Source: Pseudomonas cerasi (GTDB taxonomy: Bacteria; Pseudomonadota; Gammaproteobacteria; Pseudomonadales; Pseudomonadaceae). Taken from it: a stretch of DNA of 64,000 nt. The notes beneath the pieces are model-generated. The model made no database searches. It was not told where the DNA came from and saw only the letters and a program-made list of their open reading frames with translations. This document shows positions 1-8,237 of the stretch, in pieces; within the stretch, counting starts at the first letter, position 1; each line of letters begins with the position of its first letter. Location of the stretch: assembly GCF_900074915.1 (NCBI RefSeq), contig NZ_LT222319.1:5449501-5513500 (forward strand), given 5' to 3'. The translations under genes and the position numbers were made by a program.

Positions 1-310
1 GCTGACGAGCGATAACGCCCAACTGCTGCGGGCTGATGCGCCCCACCAGGCGATACATGAGATCGCGCCAGGTCCAGAAACTGTCGTTGGGGTTGCCGGC
101 CACTTCCGCAAGCCCGGCCATTGCACGCTGGAACGCGTGGGAGTGCAGGTTAGGCATGCCAGGCAGCAAAGGCCCGCTGACTTTCTCGGCGCCCTGCTGA
201 GCGGCATCGGCCTCGACGCGGGTCAAAATACCGTCCTGACTGACCTCCAGACGCACATTGCTGGCCCAGCCGTCGGGGAGTAACGCGCGCTCGGCAAAGA
301 AGGCTGACAT
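1..310 (-). CDS. hutF: Formimidoylglutamate deiminase, N-terminal part (gene runs off the window)
   Basis: HutF hydrolyses N-formimidoyl-L-glutamate to N-formylglutamate and ammonia in the five-step histidine degradation route. The 103 visible codons begin MSAFFAERALLPDGW. They contain GPLLPGMPNLHSHAFQRAM, where HSH is the metal-binding His-x-His that follows the first beta strand of the amidohydrolase barrel, and then NDSFWTWRDLMYRLV, typical of this family. The ATG at 310 is the expected start. The rest of the gene lies left of base 1. It is divergent from hutC across a 165-bp region that carries a palindromic HutC-type operator, so the repressor probably controls both directions. Confidence 0.93.
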   Translation of the reverse strand, partial: MSAFFAERALLPDGWASNVRLEVSQDGILTRVEADAAQQGAEKVSGPLLPGMPNLHSHAFQRAMAGLAEVAGNPNDSFWTWRDLMYRLVGRISPQQLGVIARQ

Positions 311-336
311 TGACTTCACACCTCATCACTGTAATT

Positions 337-346
337 TGTATATACA
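337..346. promoter_or_regulatory. Candidate HutC operator in the hutF/hutC intergenic region
   Basis: The perfect 10-bp palindrome TGTATATACA sits in an AT-rich stretch 27 bp upstream of hutF and about 130 bp upstream of hutC. HutC repressors of pseudomonads are known to bind TGTATATACA-type palindromes and to be released by urocanate. Placement and sequence fit autoregulation plus control of hutF. Binding itself is inferred. Confidence 0.6.
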
Positions 347-475
347 TATATAGACGTTTCAGCGACCGGTAAACCGCCTGCACGCTTGCCGAGCAGCAGG
401 TTAATGGTTAGCGTGAGCGCTTTGCAGCGTCTGAATGCGCTCAAAAACACCGTCTCGAACAACAAGGACTCCCAC

Positions 476-1225
476 GTGTCGACTCCGCCCGCCGCTTCTT
501 CCCTGGCAGCCCAGATGGGCGAAAGTCCCGCACCCTTGTACGCCCGCGTGAAACAGATGATCGCTCTGCAGATCCAGAACGGCACCTGGCCGCCGCATCA
601 CCGTGTGCCGTCCGAAAGCGAACTGGTGACGCAACTGGGCTTCAGCCGCATGACCATAAACCGGGCACTGCGCGAGCTGACCGCCGAGGGCCTGCTGGTG
701 CGCATGCAGGGCGTCGGCACCTTTGTCGCCGAGCCCAAGAGCCAGTCGGCGCTGTTCGAAGTGCATAACATTGCCGACGAGATTGCCGCGCGCGGCCATC
801 GCCACACTTGCAAGGTCATGGTCCTCAAGGAGGAAGCCGCTGGCTCCGAGCGCGCCCTGGCGCTGGACATGCGCGAAGGCCAGCGGGTCTTCCACTCGCT
901 GATCGTTCATTACGAGAATGACATTCCGGTGCAGATCGAGGACCGCTTCGTGAACGCCCAGGTCGCTCCGGACTACCTCCGGCAGGACTTTACCCTGCAG
1001 ACACCTTACGCCTACCTCTCGCAGGTTGCGCCGCTCACCGAAGGCGAGCATGTGGTCGAGGCGATTCTCGCCGAAGCCGATGAATGCAGGCTGTTGCAGA
1101 TTGAGGCGGGGGAGCCCTGCCTGCTGATTCGCCGTCGGACCTGGTCTGGTCGTCAGCCGGTTACCGCTGCGCGCCTGATCCACCCCGGCTCCCGTCATCG
1201 CCTGGAAGGACGCTTTACCAAATGA
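476..1225 (+). CDS. hutC: Histidine utilization repressor HutC (GntR/HutC family)
   Basis: This is a transcriptional repressor of the histidine utilisation genes, induced by urocanate. Residues about 19-88 form the GntR winged helix-turn-helix (LYARVKQMIALQIQNG, then VPSESELVTQLGFSRMTINR and LVRMQGVGTFVAEP). Residues about 100-245 are the UTRA effector domain (FHSLIVHYENDIPVQIEDR). I chose the GTG at 476 because AAGGA lies about 9 bp upstream and the 249-residue product has the usual family length; the longer frame from 386 adds an atypical N-terminus. The stop overlaps hutD by 4 bp, so the two genes are probably translationally coupled. Confidence 0.93.
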   Translation: MSTPPAASSLAAQMGESPAPLYARVKQMIALQIQNGTWPPHHRVPSESELVTQLGFSRMTINRALRELTAEGLLVRMQGVGTFVAEPKSQSALFEVHNIADEIAARGHRHTCKVMVLKEEAAGSERALALDMREGQRVFHSLIVHYENDIPVQIEDRFVNAQVAPDYLRQDFTLQTPYAYLSQVAPLTEGEHVVEAILAEADECRLLQIEAGEPCLLIRRRTWSGRQPVTAARLIHPGSRHRLEGRFTK

Positions 1226-1818
1226 GCCAGACCCGCATTTTGCGCGCCGTCGACTACCCGCGCATGCCGTGGAAAAACGGCGGTGGCAGCACGGAAGAGA
1301 TCGCTCGCGACGCAGGCCAGGATCTGGACGGTTTCGGTTGGCGGCTGTCGATTGCCGACATCGAAACCTCGGGCGGCTTTTCGGTGTTCGCCGGTTATCA
1401 ACGCATCATCACCGTCCTGCAGGGCACGGGCATGACGCTGGACGTGGATGGTCTGAGCAGTCGTCCGCTGCTGCCATCGGACCCGTTCGCATTCAGCGGT
1501 GACAGCCAGGTCAATTGCACCTTGCTGGACGGGCCGATTCGCGATTTCAACCTGATCTACTCCGCACACCGCTACACTGCACGTCTGCACTGGATAGACG
1601 TGCGTCACCCGCAACGCCTGTTCAGTTCTGCCAGCACCCTGGTGCTGTTCAGTATGGCCGAGCAAGTGGCGATCAGCATCGACAGCCAGCCGTGGGAAAT
1701 TCTCGGCAAACACGATTGCGCTCAGGTGGACAATGCTGGCGGTCTGCTCGAAGTCGAACTGCAATCGCCTCGCGCCAGCCGTTGCTGCCTGATTGAGCTC
1801 ACTGCCACAGGCCAGTAA
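1222..1818 (+). CDS. hutD: HutD family protein
   Basis: HutD is a small cupin-like protein (198 aa here) encoded in many pseudomonad hut operons; it is thought to limit hut expression by binding a pathway metabolite. The family signature is visible at the N-terminus (PRMPWKNGGGSTEEIARD) and in WRLSIADIETSGGFSVFAGY. The ATG overlaps the hutC stop (ATGA), which indicates an operon. The gene after it is nhaA rather than hutU or hutH, so the hut set is split in this genome or continues left of the window. Confidence 0.9.
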   Translation: MSQTRILRAVDYPRMPWKNGGGSTEEIARDAGQDLDGFGWRLSIADIETSGGFSVFAGYQRIITVLQGTGMTLDVDGLSSRPLLPSDPFAFSGDSQVNCTLLDGPIRDFNLIYSAHRYTARLHWIDVRHPQRLFSSASTLVLFSMAEQVAISIDSQPWEILGKHDCAQVDNAGGLLEVELQSPRASRCCLIELTATGQ

Positions 1819-1867
1819 CCGCATTCCTGGCATTACGATAAAAAAGTGCTTCGTTTCAAGGACAACC

Positions 1868-3043
1868 ATGACTCAAGCTCCGAACCGGGAAACGCCCAGA
1901 GGCATTGCCGTCCTCGCACGCTTCCTCGCCTCCGAATCAGCTGGCGGCATCGTGTTGATGGCCGCTGCGCTGGCGGCACTGATCGTTGCCAACTCGCCTC
2001 TTTCTACCGGCTATTTCTCGATCCTGCACAGCGTCTGGCTGGGCCTCTCGGTCGAGCTGTGGATCAACGACGGGCTGATGGCGATCTTCTTCCTGATGGT
2101 CGGCCTGGAGATCAAACGTGAAGTCCTCGCCGGTGGTCTGGCGACCTGGGGGCAACGAGCCCTGCCCGGCTTTGCAGCGGCAGGCGGCATGCTGGTGCCT
2201 GCGCTGATCTACATCGCGATCAATTGGGGCAATCCGCAGACCCTGAGCGGCTGGGCGATCCCGGCAGCCACCGACATCGCCTTTGCTCTCGGCGTGCTGT
2301 CGCTGCTGGGCAACCGGGTGCCGACCTCGCTGAAGGTGTTTCTGGCCGCGCTGGCGATCCTCGACGATCTGGGCGCCGTGACGATCATCGCCTTCTTCTA
2401 CAGCTCCGGTCTGAACCTGCCGATGCTGGCTGCCGCTTTCGTGACCTTGGCGGTGCTGATCGTCATGAATCGTTTGAGCGTGCGCCGTCTGTTGCCCTAT
2501 CTGCTGCTCGGCGCGCTGCTGTGGTTCTTCGTCCTGCAATCGGGCGTACACGCCACGCTGGCCGGTGTGGCCCTGGCGCTGTGCATCCCGATGGGCAAGC
2601 CCGAGGAAGAAGCCCGCTCGCCACTGCTGTTCCTCGAAGAAAAGATGCACTACTGGGTGGCCTTCGCCGTGGTGCCGATCTTTGGTTTTGCCAATGCGGG
2701 CGTGTCGCTGGCCGGCATTACCCTGGGCAATCTGGTCGATCCTGTACCGCTGGGCGTTGCGCTGGGGCTGTTCGTGGGCAAGCAGATCGGCGTGTTTCTC
2801 GCCGCCGTGCTGGCCATCCGCGCCGGGCTGGCGGTGTTGCCGGAGGGCAGCAACTGGGTGCAACTGTACGGCGTGGCGATTCTGTGCGGCATCGGTTTCA
2901 CCATGAGCCTGTTCATCGGCAACCTGGCGTTCCCCGGCTCGCAACACCTGATCGACGAGGTGAAGGTCGGCGTACTGATCGGCTCGGGTCTGGCCGCGAT
3001 TGCCGGGATTGTGCTGCTGCGCAGCCGTTTCAGCCGGCGCTGA
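1868..3043 (+). CDS. nhaA: Na+/H+ antiporter NhaA
   Basis: This inner-membrane antiporter exchanges cytoplasmic Na+ (or Li+) for external protons. The 391-residue product has about 12 membrane segments. It contains WAIPAATDIAFALGVLSLLG and LAILDDLGAVTIIAFFY; the adjacent aspartates in AILDDLG match the essential Asp163-Asp164 pair of E. coli NhaA. I prefer the ATG at 1868 (MTQAPNRETPRG), which has AAGGA at 1858-1862; the upstream extension to 1793 overlaps hutD and is not conserved-looking. It lies 49 bp after hutD and could be cotranscribed, although the functions are unrelated. Confidence 0.94.
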   Translation: MTQAPNRETPRGIAVLARFLASESAGGIVLMAAALAALIVANSPLSTGYFSILHSVWLGLSVELWINDGLMAIFFLMVGLEIKREVLAGGLATWGQRALPGFAAAGGMLVPALIYIAINWGNPQTLSGWAIPAATDIAFALGVLSLLGNRVPTSLKVFLAALAILDDLGAVTIIAFFYSSGLNLPMLAAAFVTLAVLIVMNRLSVRRLLPYLLLGALLWFFVLQSGVHATLAGVALALCIPMGKPEEEARSPLLFLEEKMHYWVAFAVVPIFGFANAGVSLAGITLGNLVDPVPLGVALGLFVGKQIGVFLAAVLAIRAGLAVLPEGSNWVQLYGVAILCGIGFTMSLFIGNLAFPGSQHLIDEVKVGVLIGSGLAAIAGIVLLRSRFSRR

Positions 3044-3148
3044 AAAAATAGTTTCAAATCACTGCATCCAGATGGGTTTCTCGCGGGTAGTACATTCAGC
3101 AGCCACTTCGAGTTGCTGAGCGCGGTTAAACCTTCTGGAGATTTCTGC

Positions 3149-3682
3149 ATGAACGCAAAACGCTTGCTCTGCCTTGCTGGTACCACTCTGGCCTTCACTT
3201 GCCTGTCGTCTGTTGCCATGGCTCAGACCGACCTCCCCGAAAGCGTCCGTGTGCCGGCTGGCAACAAGGTCGGCATGCAAACCACCGGGGTTGGCGAGAT
3301 CACCTACGAGTGCCGCGCCAAGGCCAACATGCCCAACGAAATGGAGTGGGCGTTCGTCGGCCCCAAAGCGGTGCTCAATGACAAGAGCGGCAAACAGGTC
3401 GGCACCTACTACGGCCCACCTGCCACCTGGGAAGCCAAAGACGGTTCCAAAATAACCGGCACTCAAGTCGCCGTGGCCCCTTCGAGCGCTGGCAACCTGC
3501 CGTACCAGCTGGTCAAGGCCAACCCGGCTGAAGGCAAAGGCGCCATGACTGGCGTGACCTACATTCAGCGTGTGGCCCTGAAAGGCGGCGTTGCCCCGGC
3601 CAAAGCCTGCGCAGAGAGCAACAAGGGCGCGAAGGAAGTGGTCAAGTATCAGGCCGACTACCTGTTCTGGACTGCGAGCTGA
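3149..3682 (+). CDS. Secreted DUF3455 domain-containing protein
   Basis: A 177-residue protein with a clear signal peptide (MNAKRLLCLAGTTLAFTCL, cleavage expected after VAMA). The mature part matches the DUF3455 family, with VGEITYECRAK, YYGPPATWEAKDGSKITG and TYIQRVALKGGVAPAKAC. Two cysteines may form a disulfide. Its molecular function is unknown. It precedes an ECF sigma / anti-sigma pair by 104 bp on the same strand, so it may belong to the envelope-stress circuit run by that pair, but this is inference from position. The start has a TCTGGAG Shine-Dalgarno sequence. Confidence 0.85.
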   Translation: MNAKRLLCLAGTTLAFTCLSSVAMAQTDLPESVRVPAGNKVGMQTTGVGEITYECRAKANMPNEMEWAFVGPKAVLNDKSGKQVGTYYGPPATWEAKDGSKITGTQVAVAPSSAGNLPYQLVKANPAEGKGAMTGVTYIQRVALKGGVAPAKACAESNKGAKEVVKYQADYLFWTAS

Positions 3683-3786
3683 TAGCCATCATTCACCGGG
3701 TGACTGCGCAGCCAGTGGTCTATGCTGCTGCGCGGGAGCCTCGTGATGTCAACGAGGCAGTAGTCTTCCATTGATGGCGGATCATC

Positions 3787-4353
3787 TTGTCTTCGCACGA
3801 ATCTCTCTTTGATTACGAAGCGACGTTGCAGGCCTGCGCTCGCGGTGAAAAGCAGGCCTTGCAGCGTCTCTATCAACAGGAAAGCGCCCGGTTGCTCGGC
3901 GTCGCTCAGCGCTTGGTGCGTGACCGCTCGCTGGCCGAAGACATCGTGCATGACGCGTTCCTGAAAATCTGGTCCCACGCGGCCAGCTTCGATGCCTCGC
4001 GTGGTTCGGCACGTGGCTGGATCTTCAGCGTGACCCGCCACCTGGCGCTCAACACATTGCGCAATACGGCTCGCGAAGTGCGTGTCGAGGACGACGGCAG
4101 TGAAGATCATCATGAACAGGCGACACTGGAAGGCTGGCAGGAAATCGGCGATGCCTTCGATTGGCAGGTCAATCCAGGACGGATCACGTCATGCCTGGAG
4201 CAGTTGGAGCCGGTAAGACGCAACTGTGTTTTTCACGCGTACGTGGACGGTTATTCGCATCAGGAAATCGCGCAGAAAATTGGCGCGCCATTGGGGACGG
4301 TCAAAGCCTGGATCAAGCGTAGCCTGACGGCTTTGCGGGAGTGCATGGGATGA
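3787..4353 (+). CDS. ECF-type RNA polymerase sigma factor
   Basis: A 188-residue group IV (ECF) sigma factor. Region 2 spans about residues 15-85 (ARLLGVAQRLVRDRSLAEDI, VHDAFLKIWSHAASFD). Region 4 spans about 125-185 (LEQLEPVRRNCVFHAYVDGY followed by SHQEIAQKIGAPLGTVKAWI, the helix-turn-helix that reads the -35 element). The most plausible start is the TTG at 3787, preceded by GGCGGA. The gene ends in an ATGA overlap with a RskA-like anti-sigma factor, the standard arrangement in which the anti-sigma sequesters its partner at the membrane. The regulon cannot be read from this window. Confidence 0.9.
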   Translation: MSSHESLFDYEATLQACARGEKQALQRLYQQESARLLGVAQRLVRDRSLAEDIVHDAFLKIWSHAASFDASRGSARGWIFSVTRHLALNTLRNTAREVRVEDDGSEDHHEQATLEGWQEIGDAFDWQVNPGRITSCLEQLEPVRRNCVFHAYVDGYSHQEIAQKIGAPLGTVKAWIKRSLTALRECMG

Positions 4354-5057
4354 CCCGGCCTTTAGACGACAACATTCACGAGCTGGCGGGCGAGTATGTA
4401 CTCGGCACGCTCTCGGCGCAGAAGCGGCTCGACGTACAGCGTCGCCTGTCGCGCGAGCCCGATCTGCAGGCCGCCGTCGATGCCTGGGAACAGCGTCTGC
4501 TGCCCCTGACCGAACTGGCCGAACCGGTGATGCCCTCGCCCGGCCTGTGGGATCGTATCGAACGTAACCTGCTGGACATGACCGCGCCTGCCAGCACGCC
4601 GCAAAGACCGCGCGTTCGCTGGTGGGACAACCTGTCGATCTGGCGTGGCCTGGCCGGAGCAGGCCTGGCTGCTTCACTGGTACTGGGCATGACGCTGCTG
4701 ACCCGCGCACCGGCGCAACCGTCTTATCTGGTGGTCCTCGTAGGACCGCAGGACAAGGCTCCCGGCTGGGTCGTGCAGGCCAGTAACCCGCAGGAAATAC
4801 AGCTTATCCCGCTGGGCGTGTTCGAGGTTCCGACCGACAAGGCGCTGGAGTTCTGGACCAAGGGTGACGACTGGCAAGGCCCGGTTTCGCTTGGGCTGGT
4901 CAAGCCGGGAGAGAGCCTGCATGTGCCGCTGGATAAACTGCCGCCGCTGCAACCCAACCAGTTGTTCGAGCTGACACTGGAGAAATCCACTGGCTCGCCA
5001 ATCGGCAAACCCACCGGGCCGATTCAGTTCATCGGCCGGGCGGTGAAGGTGATCTGA
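4350..5057 (+). CDS. Anti-sigma factor, RskA-like
   Basis: A 235-residue membrane anti-sigma factor. The cytoplasmic N-terminus begins with an anti-sigma helix (DNIHELAGEYVLGTLSAQKR). A single membrane segment follows at about residues 95-113 (GLAGAGLAASLVLGMTLL). The periplasmic C-terminus has the RskA/DUF-type fold (PGWVVQASNPQEIQLIPLG, ALEFWTKGDD, PTGPIQFIGRAVKV). The ATG at 4350 overlaps the sigma gene stop and is preferred over the in-frame GTG 9 bp upstream. It presumably holds the upstream ECF sigma factor inactive until an envelope signal arrives. Confidence 0.87.
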   Translation: MTRPLDDNIHELAGEYVLGTLSAQKRLDVQRRLSREPDLQAAVDAWEQRLLPLTELAEPVMPSPGLWDRIERNLLDMTAPASTPQRPRVRWWDNLSIWRGLAGAGLAASLVLGMTLLTRAPAQPSYLVVLVGPQDKAPGWVVQASNPQEIQLIPLGVFEVPTDKALEFWTKGDDWQGPVSLGLVKPGESLHVPLDKLPPLQPNQLFELTLEKSTGSPIGKPTGPIQFIGRAVKVI

Positions 5058-5069
5058 CGCGAAGGCCGC

Positions 5070-6023
5070 TTACTTGCGGCTGCAATCGTCCTGTTGCAGC
5101 AGGTTGGCCTGAGTCAGGTTGCAGTCTGCCGGTACGCTGCGCGTCAGCCAGACATTGCCGCCGATGGTCGAACCCTTGCCGATGGTGATGCGACCCAGAA
5201 TGGTCGCACCCGCGTAGATCACCACGTCGTCTTCAACGATTGGATGCCGTGCATGGCCTTTCTGCAACTGACCGTCCTCGTCCGACGGGAAGCGCTTGGC
5301 GCCCAGGGTCACGGCCTGATAGATCCGCACCCGCTCGCCGATGATCGCGGTTTCGCCAATCACCACGCCTGTTCCGTGATCGATAAAGAAGCTCGGGCCG
5401 ATCTGCGCACCCGGATGAATATCGATACCGGTCGCCGAATGGGCGATTTCCGAGCTGATACGCGCCAGCAACGGCAAGCCGGCGCGATACAGATAATGCG
5501 CCAGCCGATGGTGGATCACCGCCAGAATGCCGGGATAGCACAGCAGCACTTCATCGACACTGCGCGCCGCAGGGTCGCCGTGATAGGCGGCCAGCACGTC
5601 GGTGTCCAGCAACAGACGAATACCCGGCAGGGCCATGGCGAAACCCTGGATCAGCTCGAGTGCTCGCGCATCGATGCTCTTCAGGTCACCGCCCTGCTGA
5701 TGGGCCACATAGCGCAATTCAAGCCGGGCCTGAGCCAGCAGTGCGTTGAGCGCCACATCCAGCGTATGGCCGACATAGAAGTCCTCGCTTTCCTCACGCA
5801 GGTCCACCGGGCCCAGGCGCATCGGGAACAGTGCGCCGCTCAAGGCTTCAAGAATCTCGCCCATGGCCGCACGCGAAGGCAGCTCACGCCCACCGTGTTC
5901 ACCGCTCACTCGCCTGTTGCGAGCCCGCCAGTCTTCACGCGCGCTGCGCAACTGGCTGACGATGCGCTGCAACTGCCAGTGGCTGGAGCGGCCGTCGGCG
6001 GACGCTTCTGGAATATCGCTCAC
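5070..6023 (-). CDS. epsC: Serine O-acetyltransferase
   Basis: This enzyme makes O-acetyl-L-serine from serine and acetyl-CoA, the committed step of cysteine synthesis. The 317-residue protein has an alpha-helical N-terminal half and a C-terminal hexapeptide-repeat left-handed beta helix (GIDIHPGAQIGPSFFIDHGT, GVVIGETAIIGERVRIYQAV). The His of FIDHGTG corresponds to the catalytic His of CysE. GTG at 6023 is chosen because AAGGAGA lies just upstream; the frame opens further to 6152 without a ribosome site. It is divergent from the D-cysteine desulfhydrase and cystine transporter genes, which places the sulfur amino acid genes together. A short GCCGC/GCGGC hairpin overlaps its stop codon. Confidence 0.92.
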   Translation of the reverse strand: MSDIPEASADGRSSHWQLQRIVSQLRSAREDWRARNRRVSGEHGGRELPSRAAMGEILEALSGALFPMRLGPVDLREESEDFYVGHTLDVALNALLAQARLELRYVAHQQGGDLKSIDARALELIQGFAMALPGIRLLLDTDVLAAYHGDPAARSVDEVLLCYPGILAVIHHRLAHYLYRAGLPLLARISSEIAHSATGIDIHPGAQIGPSFFIDHGTGVVIGETAIIGERVRIYQAVTLGAKRFPSDEDGQLQKGHARHPIVEDDVVIYAGATILGRITIGKGSTIGGNVWLTRSVPADCNLTQANLLQQDDCSRK

Positions 6024-6220
6024 GCTTGACTCTCCTTGATGTGAAGGGTGGCGACCGACAGTACGGGCCGCTGCTGTTGCCACTCTACGGCAAACATTCA
6101 GACGAAAAAAACAACAATTTCTGTCGGAATACGCGAAGAGAGCCGTGCGCACAGATAAGTTGCCGTGCGAGAAACGTCTGCCTATAGTCCGCTGACTCTT
6201 TACACGGCTTATCGACCACC

Positions 6221-7219
6221 ATGATCAAAAATCAGCTTGCCCGCTTCAATCGCCTGGACCTGATCAGCGCGCCAACGGCTCTGGAAAAGCTCGAGCGCCT
6301 GTCGGTCTGGGCAGATCGTGATATCTACATCAAGCGGGATGACACCACGACGCTGGCCCTGGGCGGCAACAAGGTGCGCAAACTCGAGTACCTGGCCGCC
6401 GATGCGCTGGCCCAGGGTGCCGACACACTGATCACCGCCGGGGCCATCCAGTCCAACCATGTCCGCCAGACCGCAGCGCTGGCCGCGCGCCTGGGCCTGG
6501 GCTGTGTGGCGCTGCTGGAAAACCCCATCGGCACCGAAGACCCCAGTTACCTGAAAAACGGCAACCGCCTGCTGCTGGAGCTGTTCGATGCCAAGGTCGA
6601 GCTGGTGGAAAACCTCGACAACGCCGACGAGCAACTGCACGCCCTGGCGGCACGCCTGCGTTCCAGCGGCAAAAAGCCTTATCTGGTGCCCATCGGTGGC
6701 TCGAGCCCGGTGGGGGCGCTGGGTTATGTGCGCGCGGGGCTGGAACTGGCCGAGCAGATCAAGCAGACCGGCATCGAGTTTGCTGGCGTCGTTCTGGCCT
6801 CCGGCAGTGCCGGCACGCACAGCGGTCTGGCGCTGGCTCTGGCTCACGAGCTGCCGCAATTGCCGGTCATCGGCGTGACCGTGTCGCGCAGTGAAGAAGC
6901 ACAGCTGCCCAAGGTTCAGGGCCTGGCCGAGCGCACCGCAGAGTTGCTCGGCGCTCCGTTGCCCGAACACTTCAAGGTCGAACTGTGGGATGAGTATTTC
7001 GCGCCACGGTATGGCGAACCGAATGCCGGCACGCTGTCAGCCATCAAGCTGGTGGCCAGCCACGAAGGGCTGTTGCTCGACCCGGTCTACACCGGCAAGG
7101 CCATGTCCGGTCTGCTCGATGGTATCGGTCGTCAACGCTTTAACGACGGCCCACTGATCTTTCTGCACACCGGCGGTGCGCCAGCGCTGTTTGCCTATCC
7201 GGATGCGTTCGACCAATGA
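6221..7219 (+). CDS. dcyD: D-cysteine desulfhydrase (PLP-dependent, ACC deaminase family)
   Basis: DcyD breaks D-cysteine into pyruvate, H2S and ammonia. The 332-residue protein carries the PLP-lysine motif LALGGNKVRKLEYL (Lys51) and the serine/asparagine loop AGAIQSNHVRQTAALAA. It also has the phosphate-binding VLASGSAGTHSGLALAL and the end motif FLHTGGAPALFAYP. Distinction from true ACC deaminase rests on these motifs and the context: it lies directly upstream of a cystine ABC transporter, as in enterobacterial dcyD-tcyJLN loci. It probably provides sulfur from imported D-cysteine and detoxifies it. Confidence 0.9.
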   Translation: MIKNQLARFNRLDLISAPTALEKLERLSVWADRDIYIKRDDTTTLALGGNKVRKLEYLAADALAQGADTLITAGAIQSNHVRQTAALAARLGLGCVALLENPIGTEDPSYLKNGNRLLLELFDAKVELVENLDNADEQLHALAARLRSSGKKPYLVPIGGSSPVGALGYVRAGLELAEQIKQTGIEFAGVVLASGSAGTHSGLALALAHELPQLPVIGVTVSRSEEAQLPKVQGLAERTAELLGAPLPEHFKVELWDEYFAPRYGEPNAGTLSAIKLVASHEGLLLDPVYTGKAMSGLLDGIGRQRFNDGPLIFLHTGGAPALFAYPDAFDQ

Positions 7220-7255
7220 CGTTTCAGCCAACGGGTCCTTTATGCTTTTGTGGAG

Positions 7256-7283
7256 GGAAAATAACTTTTTTTGTTATTTTTCC
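7256..7283. promoter_or_regulatory. LysR-type operator candidate upstream of the cystine transporter
   Basis: A dyad ATAAC-N7-GTTAT (7261-7277) lies within a larger inverted repeat GGAAAATAAC / GTTATTTTTCC. It is about 165 bp upstream of tcyJ and 40 bp after dcyD. The T-N11-A geometry is that of LysR-family regulators; in this sulfur context CysB is the obvious candidate. The alternative is a weak hairpin terminator of dcyD, since the spacer is a T7 run. Confidence 0.4.
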
Positions 7284-7439
7284 TCATAAGCTGATGGCTA
7301 TATAGTCGCGCCCGGCAGACCACAACGCTTAACCTTATACCTGACGTAACTGCCTGAAAAAAAGCTGAATAATCAGCACGAAGTTGCTTGAGTCGGGTCA
7401 GAAAATGGCCAGACACTTCCACACCAACAAGGGGCTTGC

Positions 7440-8237
7440 ATGAACATTTCCGCTATTCGTCGTACGTTTCTTTTCTCGGCAATGGGCTTGATGCTCAATG
7501 CCGGTATCGCCGGGCAAGCCATGGCTGGCGAGCAACTGCAGAAAATCAAGGACAGCGGTACGCTCAATGTAGGCCTGGAAGGCACTTACCCACCGTTCAG
7601 CTTCGTCGATGAGAGCGGCAAGCTCACCGGCTTCGAAGTCGAGTTTTCCGAAGCGCTGGCCAAGGAACTGGGCGTGAAGGCCAAGATCCAGCCGTCGAAA
7701 TGGGATGGCATCCTGGCCGCTCTGGACTCCAAGCGTCTGGACGTGGTGATCAACCAGGTGACCATCTCCGACGAGCGCAAGAAGAAGTACGACTTCTCCG
7801 AGCCCTACACCGTGTCCGGCATTCAGGCGTTGGTTCTGAAGACGAACCAAGACAAGATCAAGACAGCCACAGACCTGACCGGCAAGAAGGTCGGTGTGGG
7901 CCTGGGCACCAACTACGAGGAATGGCTCAAGGCGAACGTTCCGGGCGCGATCGTCAAAACCTATGACGATGATCCGAGCAAGATCCAGGACCTGAGTGTA
8001 GGTCGTATCGATGCGATCCTCGTTGACCGTCTGGCCGCGCTGGAAATGGCTGCCAAAACGAAAAACAAACTCGTCCCTGCAGGCGACGCCTTCTCCCGCC
8101 AGGAATCGGGCATTGCCCTGCGCAAAGGCGAGCCTGAATTGCTGGCGGCCATCGACAAGGCCATCGACAAGCTGCGTGCCGACGGTACGCTGAAGAAATT
8201 GTCGGAAAAGTACTTCAACGCTGACGTTACCAAATGA
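7440..8237 (+). CDS. tcyJ: L-cystine ABC transporter, periplasmic binding protein
   Basis: A 265-residue periplasmic solute-binding protein of the polar amino acid family (SBP_bac_3). The signal peptide is in residues 1-29 (LFSAMGLMLNAGIAGQAMA). The mature part begins with GTLNVGLEGTYPPFSFVDES and contains RLDVVINQVTISDERKKKYD, typical of FliY/TcyJ. It is the first gene of a three-gene operon: its stop overlaps the permease start by 4 bp. It follows dcyD, which fits cystine (including D-cystine) import. Confidence 0.9.
   Translation: MNISAIRRTFLFSAMGLMLNAGIAGQAMAGEQLQKIKDSGTLNVGLEGTYPPFSFVDESGKLTGFEVEFSEALAKELGVKAKIQPSKWDGILAALDSKRLDVVINQVTISDERKKKYDFSEPYTVSGIQALVLKTNQDKIKTATDLTGKKVGVGLGTNYEEWLKANVPGAIVKTYDDDPSKIQDLSVGRIDAILVDRLAALEMAAKTKNKLVPAGDAFSRQESGIALRKGEPELLAAIDKAIDKLRADGTLKKLSEKYFNADVTK

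Noticed and set aside
1937..2947. A 336-codon minus-strand frame opposite nhaA
   Set aside because: Shadow frame with extreme Gln/His/Arg content; nhaA is unambiguous on the plus strand.
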